From: Pseudomonas syringae
Lineage (GTDB): Bacteria > Pseudomonadota > Gammaproteobacteria > Pseudomonadales > Pseudomonadaceae
DNA: 64,000 nt
Direction of reading: 5' to 3'
NCBI RefSeq assembly: GCF_001698815.1
Contig: NZ_LGSI01000071.1
Location: forward strand, 45,132 to 109,131
Shown: piece after piece, positions 46,559 to 56,108 of the stretch
Layout: every line of letters starts with the position of its first letter
Position numbering within the stretch: the first letter of the stretch is position 1
Notes under the pieces: generated by a model
The model's database searches: none
The model's input: only the letters and a program-made list of their open reading frames with translations
Told to the model about the DNA's origin: nothing
Translations under genes and position numbers: made by a program

Positions 46559-47406
46559 GGACGGCATTGGGATGGCGGGTCTGGCTGGCTTTGGGCTATT
46601 GGCTGACCCTGGGGCTGATCGCCTGGCTGGCACCGGATATCGCCCCGCACCCGCCACAATTGCAGGATCTCGACCGGCCATTGTTACCGCCAGCCTGGCT
46701 GCCCGGCGGCGACTGGGATCTGCCGCTGGGCAGCGACTCCCTCGGCCGTTGCCTGCTATCGCGCCTGATCTTCGGCAGCCGCGTGGTGTTTGTCGTGGCA
46801 CTGCTTGCTGCCCTCGGCAGTGCGCTGATCGGGACCACGCTGGGGCTGCTGGCCGGCTATATCAAAGGCTGGCCGGGACGGCTGATCGCCCTGTTGATGG
46901 ATACCTGGATGGCGTTTCCCGCCGTGGTTCTGGCGATGCTGCTGATGGTCGCCCTGGAGCCGGGCTTCGCCAATGTGATACTTGCGATCATCCTGGTCGA
47001 CTGGACCCGGTTCTGCCGAGTGATCCGCAGCGAGACACGGCAACTGGCGACTCGTGACTATGTACTGGCCGCCCGGATCACCGGGGCGTCGCCGCTGGCG
47101 GTGATCGGTCGCGATTTGCTGCCGGGGGTGATGCCTACGTTGATCGTCATGACCAGCCTGTCCATGGGCAGTGCGATTGTCACCGAAAGCATCCTTGCCT
47201 TCGTCGGTATGTCTGTGGACCCCGGCGTGCCCTCCTGGGGCACAATGATCGCCCAAGGCCTGGACAACGCCCTTAGCGCGCCGTGGCAATTGTTGCCGCC
47301 GCTGCTCGCGACCGTCAGCGCAATTCTTGCCAGCATCATGCTCGGCACCGGTTTACGCTATGCAAGCCGCGGTCCGGCAGCCTCGGGCGGAGTAACCGTG
47401 CCATGA
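46555..47406 (+). CDS. ABC transporter permease, DppC-like
   Basis: A 283-residue partner permease: an N-terminal membrane segment, GSDSLGRCLLSRLIFGSRV (the DppC/OppC hallmark), and the EAA loop with RDYVLAARITGASPLAVIGRDLLP. The ATG overlaps the DppB-like stop as ATGA, which is why I take this start rather than one 36 bases earlier. Confidence 0.92.
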   Translation: MRTALGWRVWLALGYWLTLGLIAWLAPDIAPHPPQLQDLDRPLLPPAWLPGGDWDLPLGSDSLGRCLLSRLIFGSRVVFVVALLAALGSALIGTTLGLLAGYIKGWPGRLIALLMDTWMAFPAVVLAMLLMVALEPGFANVILAIILVDWTRFCRVIRSETRQLATRDYVLAARITGASPLAVIGRDLLPGVMPTLIVMTSLSMGSAIVTESILAFVGMSVDPGVPSWGTMIAQGLDNALSAPWQLLPPLLATVSAILASIMLGTGLRYASRGPAASGGVTVP

Positions 47407-49232
47407 CGACTGCGCCTTTTTCCCTGCCTGCCGAAGTCCTGCTTGAAGTACGGCGGCTAAGTGTTCGCGGCCCGGTCAGCCTGGCCCTGCAGGACATCAG
47501 CTTCCGCCTGCACAAAGGCCGGATTCTGGGGCTGGTCGGCGAGTCCGGCGCGGGCAAGAGCCTGCTTGGCAAGGTTCTGGCCCGTGCCCTGCCCCAGGGT
47601 CTGCGGGTGGTCGAGGGCGATGTGCGTTTCGCCGGCGGCGACCTGCTGAGTGACCCACCAGCCGAACACCGGCAACGGCTGGGCAAGCGTATCTGTTTCG
47701 TGCCCCAGGATCCGGTTCAGGCGCTCGACCCGGTACTGCGTATCGGCCAGCAACTCGACGAGCACTTCCAGCGCCTTGGCCATTGCGCAACAAGTCGTGC
47801 CGCGCTGAGCCTCGGGGCGCTGAACAGCGTACGCATCGCCGAGCCGCAGCGAGTACTGCAGCAGTATCCGCATCAACTATCGGGAGGCATGTGCCAGCGG
47901 GTACTGATTGCCATGGCCTTCGCCAGTGGGCCCGACCTAGTGATCTGCGATGAAGCCACCACCGCGCTGGACCCTCCGAGCCGGCAGCATATCGTCAGCC
48001 TGCTACGCGACCTGCAGCGCCTGCACGGCACCGCCGTGCTTTTTATCACCCACGACCTGGGCCTGGCCTCGCAGCTCTGCGACGACCTGCTGGTGCTCTA
48101 TGCAGGAACCACAGTCGAGTACGGCAGCGCCCGACAACTGCTCGATAACCCTCGTCATCCCTATACCCGCGCCCTGTTGCGCGCGCGGCCCTCGTTGCGC
48201 GGCCCTTGGCAGGCGCTACAGCCACTGGTGGGCCAGATGCCAGGGCTCGAGGGTCTGGCCGGACTGTCGGGTTGTCGCTTTGCACCGCGCTGTGCCCAAG
48301 CTTCCGATCACTGCTCCCAGGGGCCGATCGCACTGCAACATGAAGCCGACGGGCGTCGCCTGCGCTGCAATGGAGGGGTCGGTCAAGAGCCGGCACGGCA
48401 CGACGTCAACCGGCTGAACGAACATTACGCCTTGGGCCTGCTGGGTAGCGAGACACCCTTTCTGCGGGTCGAAGGGCTGGCCCAGCAGCTTCGTCATGGG
48501 CGTTGGCCCTATGGCCGGCAGGTTCAGGTACTGGAAGATATCGACCTGACTATCGCGCCCGGCGAATTCGTCGGGCTGATCGGTGCCAGCGGCAGTGGGA
48601 AAACCAGCCTCGCGCGACTGTTGATGGGTTTGCAGGTGCCCAGCGCCGGACGTATCTTGCTCAACGAGCATCCGCTCAAGCAGGATCGTCATTCCTGGGA
48701 GCGGCGGCGCCAGGCTCTACAGCTAGTGTTCCAAAACCCGACAGCCGCCCTCAATCCGCGTCGTACCCTGGGCGATCTGCTGACCCAGCCGCTGGACCAT
48801 CGCTCCGTGCTGCGCTCGGAGCGCGCCCGTCGAGCACTGGCCCTGCAGCGATCGGTTGGCCTGCCCTCAGGCATGCTCAATCGCCTGGCCGGCCAGCTTT
48901 CCGGCGGCCAGCGCCAGCGTGTCAACATCGGCCGAGCATTGTGCGTACTGCCACAACTGCTGATTGCCGATGAAATCGTTTCCGGACTGGACGCGTCGGT
49001 GCAGGCTCAAATTCTCAACCTGCTGCTGGAGCTGCGCCGCGAACACAAGATCGCCCTATTGCTGATCTCCCACGACTTGGCCGTAGTGCGCTACCTGTGT
49101 AGCCGTGTATTGGTCATGGATCAGGGACGCATCGTCGAAAGCGGCGAAACCGCCCGAGTGTTCGACCAGCCCCGACATCCCGTGACCCAGGCGCTGCTAC
49201 GCGCCGCAGATAGCGAGACCGACCATGCTTGA
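47403..49232 (+). CDS. Fused dual ABC ATPase (DppD-DppF type)
   Basis: A single 609-residue chain with two complete nucleotide-binding domains. The first has Walker A GESGAGKS, signature LSGGMCQRV and Walker B LVICDEATTALD, and ends in the OppD-type C-terminal extension with spaced cysteines (GCRFAPRCAQASDHC). The second, from about residue 355, has GASGSGKT, LSGGQRQRVNIG and LLIADEIVSGLD. In most importers of this class the two ATPases are separate genes. It overlaps the permease stop by 4 bases. Confidence 0.93.
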   Translation: MTTAPFSLPAEVLLEVRRLSVRGPVSLALQDISFRLHKGRILGLVGESGAGKSLLGKVLARALPQGLRVVEGDVRFAGGDLLSDPPAEHRQRLGKRICFVPQDPVQALDPVLRIGQQLDEHFQRLGHCATSRAALSLGALNSVRIAEPQRVLQQYPHQLSGGMCQRVLIAMAFASGPDLVICDEATTALDPPSRQHIVSLLRDLQRLHGTAVLFITHDLGLASQLCDDLLVLYAGTTVEYGSARQLLDNPRHPYTRALLRARPSLRGPWQALQPLVGQMPGLEGLAGLSGCRFAPRCAQASDHCSQGPIALQHEADGRRLRCNGGVGQEPARHDVNRLNEHYALGLLGSETPFLRVEGLAQQLRHGRWPYGRQVQVLEDIDLTIAPGEFVGLIGASGSGKTSLARLLMGLQVPSAGRILLNEHPLKQDRHSWERRRQALQLVFQNPTAALNPRRTLGDLLTQPLDHRSVLRSERARRALALQRSVGLPSGMLNRLAGQLSGGQRQRVNIGRALCVLPQLLIADEIVSGLDASVQAQILNLLLELRREHKIALLLISHDLAVVRYLCSRVLVMDQGRIVESGETARVFDQPRHPVTQALLRAADSETDHA

Positions 49233-50757
49233 ACGCCGCGCCCTGCTTCGCGGGACCCTGCAGGGCTTGGCCCTGGCCGCACTGCCCAGGGCCATACTCG
49301 CCGAAAGCAGAGGCACGCCCGATGAACTGAGCATTGCCTACCCGACCGATATCAACGGCTGGGATCCGCTCGGGGTCAACCCGCTGCAATCGGCGCTGAT
49401 CAAGTGCCTGTTCGACCAGCCGCTGACGGTCGACGACCAGTTGCGCTACGGTCCCAGCGTGGTCACGTACCACCGCTGGCTGGATACCCACTGCCGCACG
49501 CTGGAGCTGTGCCTGCGTGACGGAATCCGCTTCCATAACGGCGACCGATTGACCACTCGGGATCTGCGTTTCTCCTTCGTCGATCGCGCACGCCAGGCAC
49601 CGGGATCGTTGCTGGCCGGTGTCTGGAGTGGTATCGAGGAGATCGAAATCCTCAGCGAGCAAAAAGCGATTATCCACCTGCGCTATCCCATGGCTTTCGC
49701 CCCGGCAATGCTCGCCGATGTACCGTCATACCTGGTTCCCGCCGACTATTATCAGACCGTGGGCAGTAGCGGATTCGCCAAGGCCCCGGTGGGGTCCGGT
49801 CCCTATCGCCTGGTCGAGTACCGGCAGGGCGAGCGGGTCGTCCTGGAGGCCAACCTCGACTACTGGCGCGGCCCGCCTCCGATACGCCGACTGGTCTTTC
49901 TAATCAGCCGCGATGCGATTGCCCGCGCCGCCATGCTCCAGGCTGGCAAGGCCGGGCTGACGATGAACCTGTCGGTCCGGGAAACCCGACGCCTGGGCAA
50001 CCTGCCGGGGCTTGCCCAAAGCATTCGCCCCAGCACGGCCATCGTGCTGCTGCAAATGGTCAACCAGGGAGCCTTGCGCAATCGCGATGTACGACTGGCG
50101 CTGCACCATGCTCTGGATAAGCCGGCGATTTCCTCGGGGCTGTTCGGTGGTTGCGCGGTGCCTATCTGGGTACCCGCCGGCCCCGACATGCCAGGCCACG
50201 TCGAAGGTTTTCGCATCGACCACGATCCCGAGCGCGCACGGCAACTGCTCGCCGGCGCCGGTCATGGCCCGCAACGGCCCCTGCAGCTCAATCTCTACAC
50301 CACCAAGGGCGCCCTGCCCGCAGATCTGGAAATGGCCCAGGCAGTCCAATACATGTGGCAAGCCATCGGCATCGAGGTACACCTCAAGGTCCTGTCACCC
50401 AGTCTGCTGATTGCCTACCAGAACCAGGGCCGCCTGGACGGACCGGTGCTGCGTGGCTGGAATCCTGCCGCCGGCGACCCGGCCACCTACTCGGGTTTTC
50501 TAATGCACCCGGCGATGAGTTTCGCCCTGTTCAAGAGCGACGATATAGCCGCACGCCTGGACCCGCTGATGGCTGAGCCGAACGATGAAATCCGTTTTGC
50601 CGGGTTCAGAAACTTTGATCGCTGGCAGGTGGAACAGGGCTACTCCATCCCGCTTTTCCAAAGCCCCGCGACCTTCGTCTATCGCGACGACCTGCACTTT
50701 ACTGCCCATCCGAGCGGGCTGTTGTTTCCCACCGCGCTGGGCTGGTGCCACGACTAG
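49225..50757 (+). CDS. Periplasmic solute-binding protein, family 5
   Basis: A 510-residue SBP_bac_5 protein (DppA/NikA/OppA fold) with YPTDINGWDPLGVNP at the N-terminus, LCLRDGIRFHNGDRLTTRDLRFSF, and GSGPYRLVEYRQGERVVLEAN. The signal region ERRALLRGTLQGLALAALPRA has paired arginines and low hydrophobicity, which suggests Tat export, though Sec cannot be excluded. It is the last gene of the importer operon and overlaps the ATPase stop by 8 bases. The ligand is unknown. Confidence 0.9.
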   Translation: MLERRALLRGTLQGLALAALPRAILAESRGTPDELSIAYPTDINGWDPLGVNPLQSALIKCLFDQPLTVDDQLRYGPSVVTYHRWLDTHCRTLELCLRDGIRFHNGDRLTTRDLRFSFVDRARQAPGSLLAGVWSGIEEIEILSEQKAIIHLRYPMAFAPAMLADVPSYLVPADYYQTVGSSGFAKAPVGSGPYRLVEYRQGERVVLEANLDYWRGPPPIRRLVFLISRDAIARAAMLQAGKAGLTMNLSVRETRRLGNLPGLAQSIRPSTAIVLLQMVNQGALRNRDVRLALHHALDKPAISSGLFGGCAVPIWVPAGPDMPGHVEGFRIDHDPERARQLLAGAGHGPQRPLQLNLYTTKGALPADLEMAQAVQYMWQAIGIEVHLKVLSPSLLIAYQNQGRLDGPVLRGWNPAAGDPATYSGFLMHPAMSFALFKSDDIAARLDPLMAEPNDEIRFAGFRNFDRWQVEQGYSIPLFQSPATFVYRDDLHFTAHPSGLLFPTALGWCHD

Positions 50758-50993
50758 AGCACTCACGTATCACGATACCTCTACGCGCAGACCTCGACGA
50801 AAAACTCATGGCTTTCCGGACGATACGGAAGAGGTACAGGTTGAGGATTTGTTAAACCGCGGATCGTCTCGGTCGGAGGGGGAGATGAGGAGTTCCACCT
50901 GGTAGAGCAAGCTTCGTACGGCGGACTAGTGGGAAACTCTCTTGCCTTGGTTTTCTGTATGTTTGAGGATCCAGCAATGGAAGTGGAAACACA

Positions 50994-52076
50994 TCAATCG
51001 TGCTTCTTTAATACCCGATAAAGGGTATTTCTAGAAACGCCGAGAATCTGCGCAGCCTTACTGACATTGCCTTTAGTCTTGGCTAATGTTTCAAGAATAT
51101 GCAGCTCTGATCGATCTCGCAAAGTGGCCATCTTGCGCACCACAAACGGCGCACTGATGTCAGCGCCGCTACCGGGCAGCATTCCTCGGGTGTAGAACAC
51201 GATGCCGTTCTTGAGTTGGGCCTCGAAGCACTGACCATCGATCAGCAGATCATCCAGGAAGAGATCCGCCAGATTGCAGCGCTGGTGAAAGGGATCAATG
51301 TTATCCAGCATCTCGGCAGCACAGCGTGTCAACGACAGGATGTCCCCATAGCCGTTGATCGCTACTAGACCCGCGTGGTGCGTGTCGATGAATTCGAAGT
51401 CGTAGTGGATCCTGATCACTTGATTGGAGCGATGAGCGTCCATGAACAGCCTGTTCTCGACCTTTACCGCTGCGCTGAACAGTTTCTTTTCTACCAGGCT
51501 AGATTTGAACTCCTCACTACCGGTAATGTTCATGACCCCCATGACCGTTCCCCACGGGCCCCAAATCGGGACCGCGCAACAAAATAGACGAGAAAATTCC
51601 GACAGGTAATGCTCAGCCCCAACCAAAGTCAGAGGCCGCCGTTCCTGCAGGGCGCATGACGGTGCGGTCGTGCCGATGTCCGACTCGCTCAAGCGCCGGC
51701 CAACTTGCAGCGCGAAGGATCTCGACGCCGGGTTCGATCCGTGCCGAGCGCGGATGATGACCCCTTCTTCGTTGGTGACATAGACCACCCAATTTTCACC
51801 GCCGAACGAATTCCAGATCGAATCGATCGCCTGACCGACAACCGCGCTCAAATAGCGGTCCTGGTCGTCGATCAGGAACAACTGGGAATCTGGTGAAGCC
51901 AGCAACTGGTCCGAGGGATGAATGCCAAATCCATGACTGCGCCGCCACGACTCCACCAGGTATTCAGGGATGCCCATATGCCCTGCATCCCCGCCGCTAA
52001 CGATGGCTTCCTTAGCGGTCCTCAGTCGGTCTGAGTAATCATCAGAAAATCCCCCAAATGCGTGCGACTTATCCAT
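50994..52076 (-). CDS. GAF/Fis-type regulator lacking an AAA+ domain
   Basis: A 360-residue regulator resembling AcoR-type proteins at both ends. It has an N-terminal VESWRRSHGFGI motif, a GAF-like domain (VGRRLSESDIGTTAPSCALQERRPL, VPIWGPWGTVMGVMNITG), a PAS-like linker, and a C-terminal Fis helix-turn-helix (LETLAKTKGNVSKAAQILGVSRNTLYRVLKK). The central sigma-54-interacting AAA+ domain is missing; there is no Walker A and no GAFTGA. It probably controls the divergent GMC operon. The start MDKSHAFGG is chosen by comparison with the second regulator; an ATG at 52148 is possible. Confidence 0.8.
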   Translation of the reverse strand: MDKSHAFGGFSDDYSDRLRTAKEAIVSGGDAGHMGIPEYLVESWRRSHGFGIHPSDQLLASPDSQLFLIDDQDRYLSAVVGQAIDSIWNSFGGENWVVYVTNEEGVIIRARHGSNPASRSFALQVGRRLSESDIGTTAPSCALQERRPLTLVGAEHYLSEFSRLFCCAVPIWGPWGTVMGVMNITGSEEFKSSLVEKKLFSAAVKVENRLFMDAHRSNQVIRIHYDFEFIDTHHAGLVAINGYGDILSLTRCAAEMLDNIDPFHQRCNLADLFLDDLLIDGQCFEAQLKNGIVFYTRGMLPGSGADISAPFVVRKMATLRDRSELHILETLAKTKGNVSKAAQILGVSRNTLYRVLKKHD

Positions 52077-52249
52077 TATCGATTGATCAACCTTTGAACT
52101 GTTCAGTTTTGTAACACGAAAATCGTTAGCTGTACCAATAAGTGTCATCTTTGGGCTTTCGGATCAGACCCTAGCCCGATGGCCGCATGCGTCATCCTGT
52201 CGCACCATGCTTGAAAGCAATCGATACTCTCAGTCGACGGTGAACAAGC

Positions 52250-53848
52250 ATGACAACGCAAAGTTTTGACGTAATTGTGGTGGGTAGCGGCGCGGCTGGA
52301 TGCGTAGTGGCGAGCTACCTCGCCGAGCAGACCAAAGCCAGCATCGCGATCATTGAGGCCGGCGGAAAAGACGGCGACCCCCTGATCCACATCCCCGCAG
52401 GTTTCGGAAACATCCTTGCCCATGACAAGCATGTGTTCAAAGACAACACGATCCCCCAACACGGCAGCGAGCGGCGCTTTCGCTCTGGCAAGGTGTTGGG
52501 CGGCGGTACATCGGTCAATGCGATGTGCTACGTACGGGGCCAGAAGCGCGATTTTGATGGCTGGGAACAAGCGGCGCGCGGTGAAGGTGGGTGGTCGTAC
52601 GCCAACATGTGGAAGGCGTTCATCGAACAGGAGAGCAATGACACCTTTCACAACGAGCATCATGGCATTCATGGCAACCTCGCCGTCCAGATGCCCAATG
52701 GCATCAATGAGCTCAATCAGTATTGCCTGAAAGCATTCCAGGAATATGGATTGCCTTACAACCCCGACTACAACGGTGACAGCCAGATCGGCGTCGCACC
52801 GGTGCAATCGAACATCAAGAACAAACGCCGCTGCAGCGCCGTGGAAGCGCACTTGCGTCGGCATCTGGACAGCGGTCGAATCACACTGTTGACCAAGACC
52901 ACCGTCACTCGGGTGCTGTTCGAGCAAAATCGTGCTGTGGGCGTGCAAGCGCTGGTTGGCGGCCGCAGTACCGAGATCCACGCCACCCACGTGGTGCTGA
53001 GCGCAGGGGCGGTGCACAGCCCCAAAATCCTCATGCACTCAGGCATTGGTCCACGTGCACACTTGGAAGAGTTCGGCATCCCGGTAAAGATCGACCTGCC
53101 GGGCGTGGGCGAGAATCTGCACGACCACCCTATCGTTCCGCTCAGCGCCTATGTAACCGGCAACCTGGGTTATCAGAAAGCAGCCCAAGGCCTGGGCACG
53201 GTCAATGCCGGCCTGCGCTACATCCTGACCAAGGATGGCCCGGCCGCTGGCAATGGCATCGAGACGGTGACCTACTGGGACCCTCTGGATTTCAGCGCCG
53301 AACCCACCGTGCAGTGCTATCACGTGCCGATCATTTCCAAGGATGGCCTGAGCCCGACGGGTAGCCGCTCCGGCATCACCTTCGAGCTGGTGGTGCTGCA
53401 ACCCAAGAGCCGGGGGTACATCCGTCTGGCCGACAGCGATCCAACCTCCATGCCCCTCATCCACCCCAACTTCATCGGCCATGAGTACGACCTCAAGGTC
53501 GCGGTGGAGTCGGTCAAAGCTATGCGTGAAGTCATGAAACAGGAATCACTGGCGCCGGTCATTGATGAGGAAGTCTCACCCGGCGCCCAGGTGCAGACTG
53601 ATGAGCAGATCGCCGAATGGGTCAAGAGCGTCGCGACCACCATGTGGCACCCCGTGGGCACCTGCCGCATGGGATATGACGATGATGCTGTAGTCGATGC
53701 GCAACTGCGGGTCCACGGGGTCGACAACCTGCACGTAATCGACGCCTCAATCATGCCCAACATCACAAGCGGCAACACCAATGCACCGACCCAGGCATTG
53801 GCGCTGCATGGCGCGAAAATGCTCGTAGCCTCTTATTTCAAGCACTGA
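52250..53848 (+). CDS. GMC-family FAD-dependent alcohol dehydrogenase
   Basis: A 532-residue glucose-methanol-choline oxidoreductase. The N-terminal FAD motif is DVIVVGSGAAGCVVASYL. GMC signature 1 is SGKVLGGGTSVNAMCYVRG, and signature 2 is SAGAVHSPKILMHSGIG. The active-site His is in TTMWHPVGTCRMG, with a second conserved position in SGNTNAPTQALA. It resembles AlkJ/BetA-like enzymes that pass electrons to quinones, so it probably oxidises a primary alcohol at the membrane. The channel and aldehyde dehydrogenase genes follow in the same direction. Confidence 0.9.
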   Translation: MTTQSFDVIVVGSGAAGCVVASYLAEQTKASIAIIEAGGKDGDPLIHIPAGFGNILAHDKHVFKDNTIPQHGSERRFRSGKVLGGGTSVNAMCYVRGQKRDFDGWEQAARGEGGWSYANMWKAFIEQESNDTFHNEHHGIHGNLAVQMPNGINELNQYCLKAFQEYGLPYNPDYNGDSQIGVAPVQSNIKNKRRCSAVEAHLRRHLDSGRITLLTKTTVTRVLFEQNRAVGVQALVGGRSTEIHATHVVLSAGAVHSPKILMHSGIGPRAHLEEFGIPVKIDLPGVGENLHDHPIVPLSAYVTGNLGYQKAAQGLGTVNAGLRYILTKDGPAAGNGIETVTYWDPLDFSAEPTVQCYHVPIISKDGLSPTGSRSGITFELVVLQPKSRGYIRLADSDPTSMPLIHPNFIGHEYDLKVAVESVKAMREVMKQESLAPVIDEEVSPGAQVQTDEQIAEWVKSVATTMWHPVGTCRMGYDDDAVVDAQLRVHGVDNLHVIDASIMPNITSGNTNAPTQALALHGAKMLVASYFKH

Positions 53849-53890
53849 GACCCGCGCGACTTCCTGCAGCAGCTCTAGGAGATCTGCCCC

Positions 53891-54775
53891 ATGAAATCAA
53901 TCCGGAACCCGCTGGCCCACGCTGGGGCCTTGGCGTGCCTCGCGACTCTGGTCCCAGCTACGTGCATGGCGCTGGATGTCGACGGCGGTGACTACAACCC
54001 ATTGCTGCCGGGCAGCAATATAGCTCTGCTCTACTACCAGCATGGCTACAGCCATAGCGCATACGGCCATGGTAACAATGTCGGGGGTGGCACCCATTTG
54101 ACTCAGGACATCGGCATTTTGCGGATGATCCACTTCATGGAAATCGGCGGGCTCACCATCGACCCGCAATTTCTGCTGCCGTTCGGTCATGTCAACGGCA
54201 AGCAGGCAGGTAGCGATCTGGGCACCGGCAACGGCGTTGGCGATCTGATCCTCGCCAACACAGTGTGGTTAGTGAACCGGCCGGCATCAGGCACCTTTTT
54301 CGGGGTGACGCCGATGGTAACGCTGCCCATCGGAAGCTATGACAAGGACGACCCGCTCAACATCGGTGAGAACCGCTACAAGTACACCTTGCAACTGGGC
54401 TTCAGTCAGCGACTGGTCGACAAGGTAACCCTGGACTTGGTGTTCGACGGCACCCATTTCGGTGACAACGACCGTTATGGCAGCACCGGGGCAACGCTTT
54501 CGCAACGCACGCTGTACCAAGGGCAGACCATCCTGCGCTACAACCTGACCCCCAGCCTAGACCTGCGCACCTCCTACTCCCATGAGTGGGGTGGCGAGCA
54601 GTTCGTCGATGGTATGAGTCAAGGCCGCTCAGGGATAAACAAGTACACGATCGGCGCAGCGTACATGCTTCCCTCCAAAACCCAACTCATTCTCGGCTGG
54701 GGCCGCGACACGAGTGTCGACAACGGCTTCAAGATTCAAAGTCAACTTAACCTGCGCATTGCGCAATTCTTTTGA
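53891..54775 (+). CDS. MetA-pathway phenol degradation-type outer-membrane channel (copy 1)
   Basis: A 294-residue beta-barrel precursor with a signal peptide ending near ATCMALD and a C-terminal phenylalanine (LRIAQFF). The pattern DGGDYNPLLPGSNIALLYYQHG, MIHFMEIGGLTIDPQFLLPFG and FFGVTPMVTLPIGSYD matches the family known from aromatic catabolic clusters, whose members probably let hydrophobic or aromatic compounds cross the outer membrane. A clear paralog lies at 59545-60435. AGGAG precedes the start. Confidence 0.85.
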   Translation: MKSIRNPLAHAGALACLATLVPATCMALDVDGGDYNPLLPGSNIALLYYQHGYSHSAYGHGNNVGGGTHLTQDIGILRMIHFMEIGGLTIDPQFLLPFGHVNGKQAGSDLGTGNGVGDLILANTVWLVNRPASGTFFGVTPMVTLPIGSYDKDDPLNIGENRYKYTLQLGFSQRLVDKVTLDLVFDGTHFGDNDRYGSTGATLSQRTLYQGQTILRYNLTPSLDLRTSYSHEWGGEQFVDGMSQGRSGINKYTIGAAYMLPSKTQLILGWGRDTSVDNGFKIQSQLNLRIAQFF

Positions 54776-54797
54776 ACATCGACGAGGTAATCGATCC

Positions 54798-56108
54798 ATG
54801 AGCTTCCCGGATAACCACACTATCGACGCGATCTTCGCCCGTCAGAAAGCGTTCTTCGCTTCGCGCCAGACCTACGACATCGCTTTTCGCAAGCAAAGTT
54901 TGGAGCGCCTCAAGCAAGCGGTGCTCGACAATCGCGAACTGCTCTATGCTGCCCTTGACGCTGATCTGGGCAAACCCCGCGAACACGTCGATCTGGCGGA
55001 AATAGGCGCGGTACTGCACGAAATAGACTTCGCCCTGGAGCATCTGGACCAATGGGCCGTACCCAAGGAAGTGCCGACCGCGGAGATCATTGCTCCTTCG
55101 ACGTGCTACGTCACCCAAGAACCCTTCGGTGTGGCCTACATCATCGGGCCTTTCAATTACCCGATAAACCTCACCTTGACGCCTCTGGTGGGCGCGATCA
55201 TAGGGGGTAACACCACTATTTTGAAACCATCGGAGACCACTCCTGAAACCTCAGCGGTGTTGAAAAAGATCATCACCGAAGCGTTCGAGCCTGACTACAT
55301 TGCCGTGGTGCAGGGTGGGCGTCAGCAGAACACCCATCTGCTCAGCCTGCCTTTCGATTTCATCTTTTTCACCGGCAGCCCCAACGTCGGCAAAGTGGTG
55401 ATGCGCGCGGCCGCCGAGCACCTGACCCCGGTAGTGCTGGAACTCGGAGGCAAGTGCCCACTGATCGTGCTGCCCGACGCCAACCTGGATCAGGTGGTCG
55501 AGCAGTTGCTGTTCGGCAAGTTCATCAACAGCGGTCAGACCTGCATTGCTCCGGACTATCTTTACGTACAGGCCGACGTAAAAGAGCCGTTGCTGGCCAA
55601 GCTTGCGCACGCGGTCAAGCAGCAACTGCCCGATATCGACTCCACCGGCAAACTGGTGACCAGCCGCCAAGTCGAAAAACTTCAGGCACTGCTCGCCGAC
55701 AGCAAAGGTCGCGTGCTGGTGGGGGGCGAGGCGGATCCTGCGCGCCGGGTGTTCAGCGCAACCGTAGTGGACCAGGTGCAGTGGAGCGATGCGCTAATGT
55801 CCGAAGAGTTGTTCGGGCCTATCCTGCCAGTGCTCAGCTTTGCATCGGCCGACGAGGCAATTGCCGCGGTGAATCTGTATCACCCCAAGCCTTTGGCGGT
55901 CTACGTCTTCACCCATGACCAGGCACAAGCTCAGACCGTCATCGACCAGATTCAAGCGGGCGATGCGCAGGTCAACGGTGTAATGCTGCACGCCTTCTCC
56001 CCTTACCTGCCTTTCGGTGGTGTTGGTAACTCGGGGATGGGTGAATATCACGGGCATTACAGTTTTCTGACGTTCACCCACAAGAAGTCGATACGCATCG
56101 TTCCTTAA
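54798..56108 (+). CDS. Aldehyde dehydrogenase, class 3-like
   Basis: A 436-residue NAD(P)-dependent aldehyde dehydrogenase of the ALDH3/coniferyl aldehyde type. The acid-base Glu lies in LELGGKCPLIV, the nucleophile in NSGQTCIAPDYLYV, and the C-terminus is YHGHYSFLTFTHKKSIRIVP. It would convert the aldehyde made by the GMC enzyme to the acid. It is somewhat short for the class but has all core motifs. GAGG-type bases precede MSFPDNHTI at about 10 bases. Confidence 0.9.
   Translation: MSFPDNHTIDAIFARQKAFFASRQTYDIAFRKQSLERLKQAVLDNRELLYAALDADLGKPREHVDLAEIGAVLHEIDFALEHLDQWAVPKEVPTAEIIAPSTCYVTQEPFGVAYIIGPFNYPINLTLTPLVGAIIGGNTTILKPSETTPETSAVLKKIITEAFEPDYIAVVQGGRQQNTHLLSLPFDFIFFTGSPNVGKVVMRAAAEHLTPVVLELGGKCPLIVLPDANLDQVVEQLLFGKFINSGQTCIAPDYLYVQADVKEPLLAKLAHAVKQQLPDIDSTGKLVTSRQVEKLQALLADSKGRVLVGGEADPARRVFSATVVDQVQWSDALMSEELFGPILPVLSFASADEAIAAVNLYHPKPLAVYVFTHDQAQAQTVIDQIQAGDAQVNGVMLHAFSPYLPFGGVGNSGMGEYHGHYSFLTFTHKKSIRIVP

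Noticed and set aside
50758..50993. Gene or operator between the binding protein and the AAA-less regulator
   Set aside because: No frame with support; some loosely repeated GGAAGAGG-like bits are too weak to call.
52149..52249. Sigma-54 promoter before the GMC gene
   Set aside because: TCGCACCATGCTTG and similar strings lack the GG/GC spacing; none fits the consensus.
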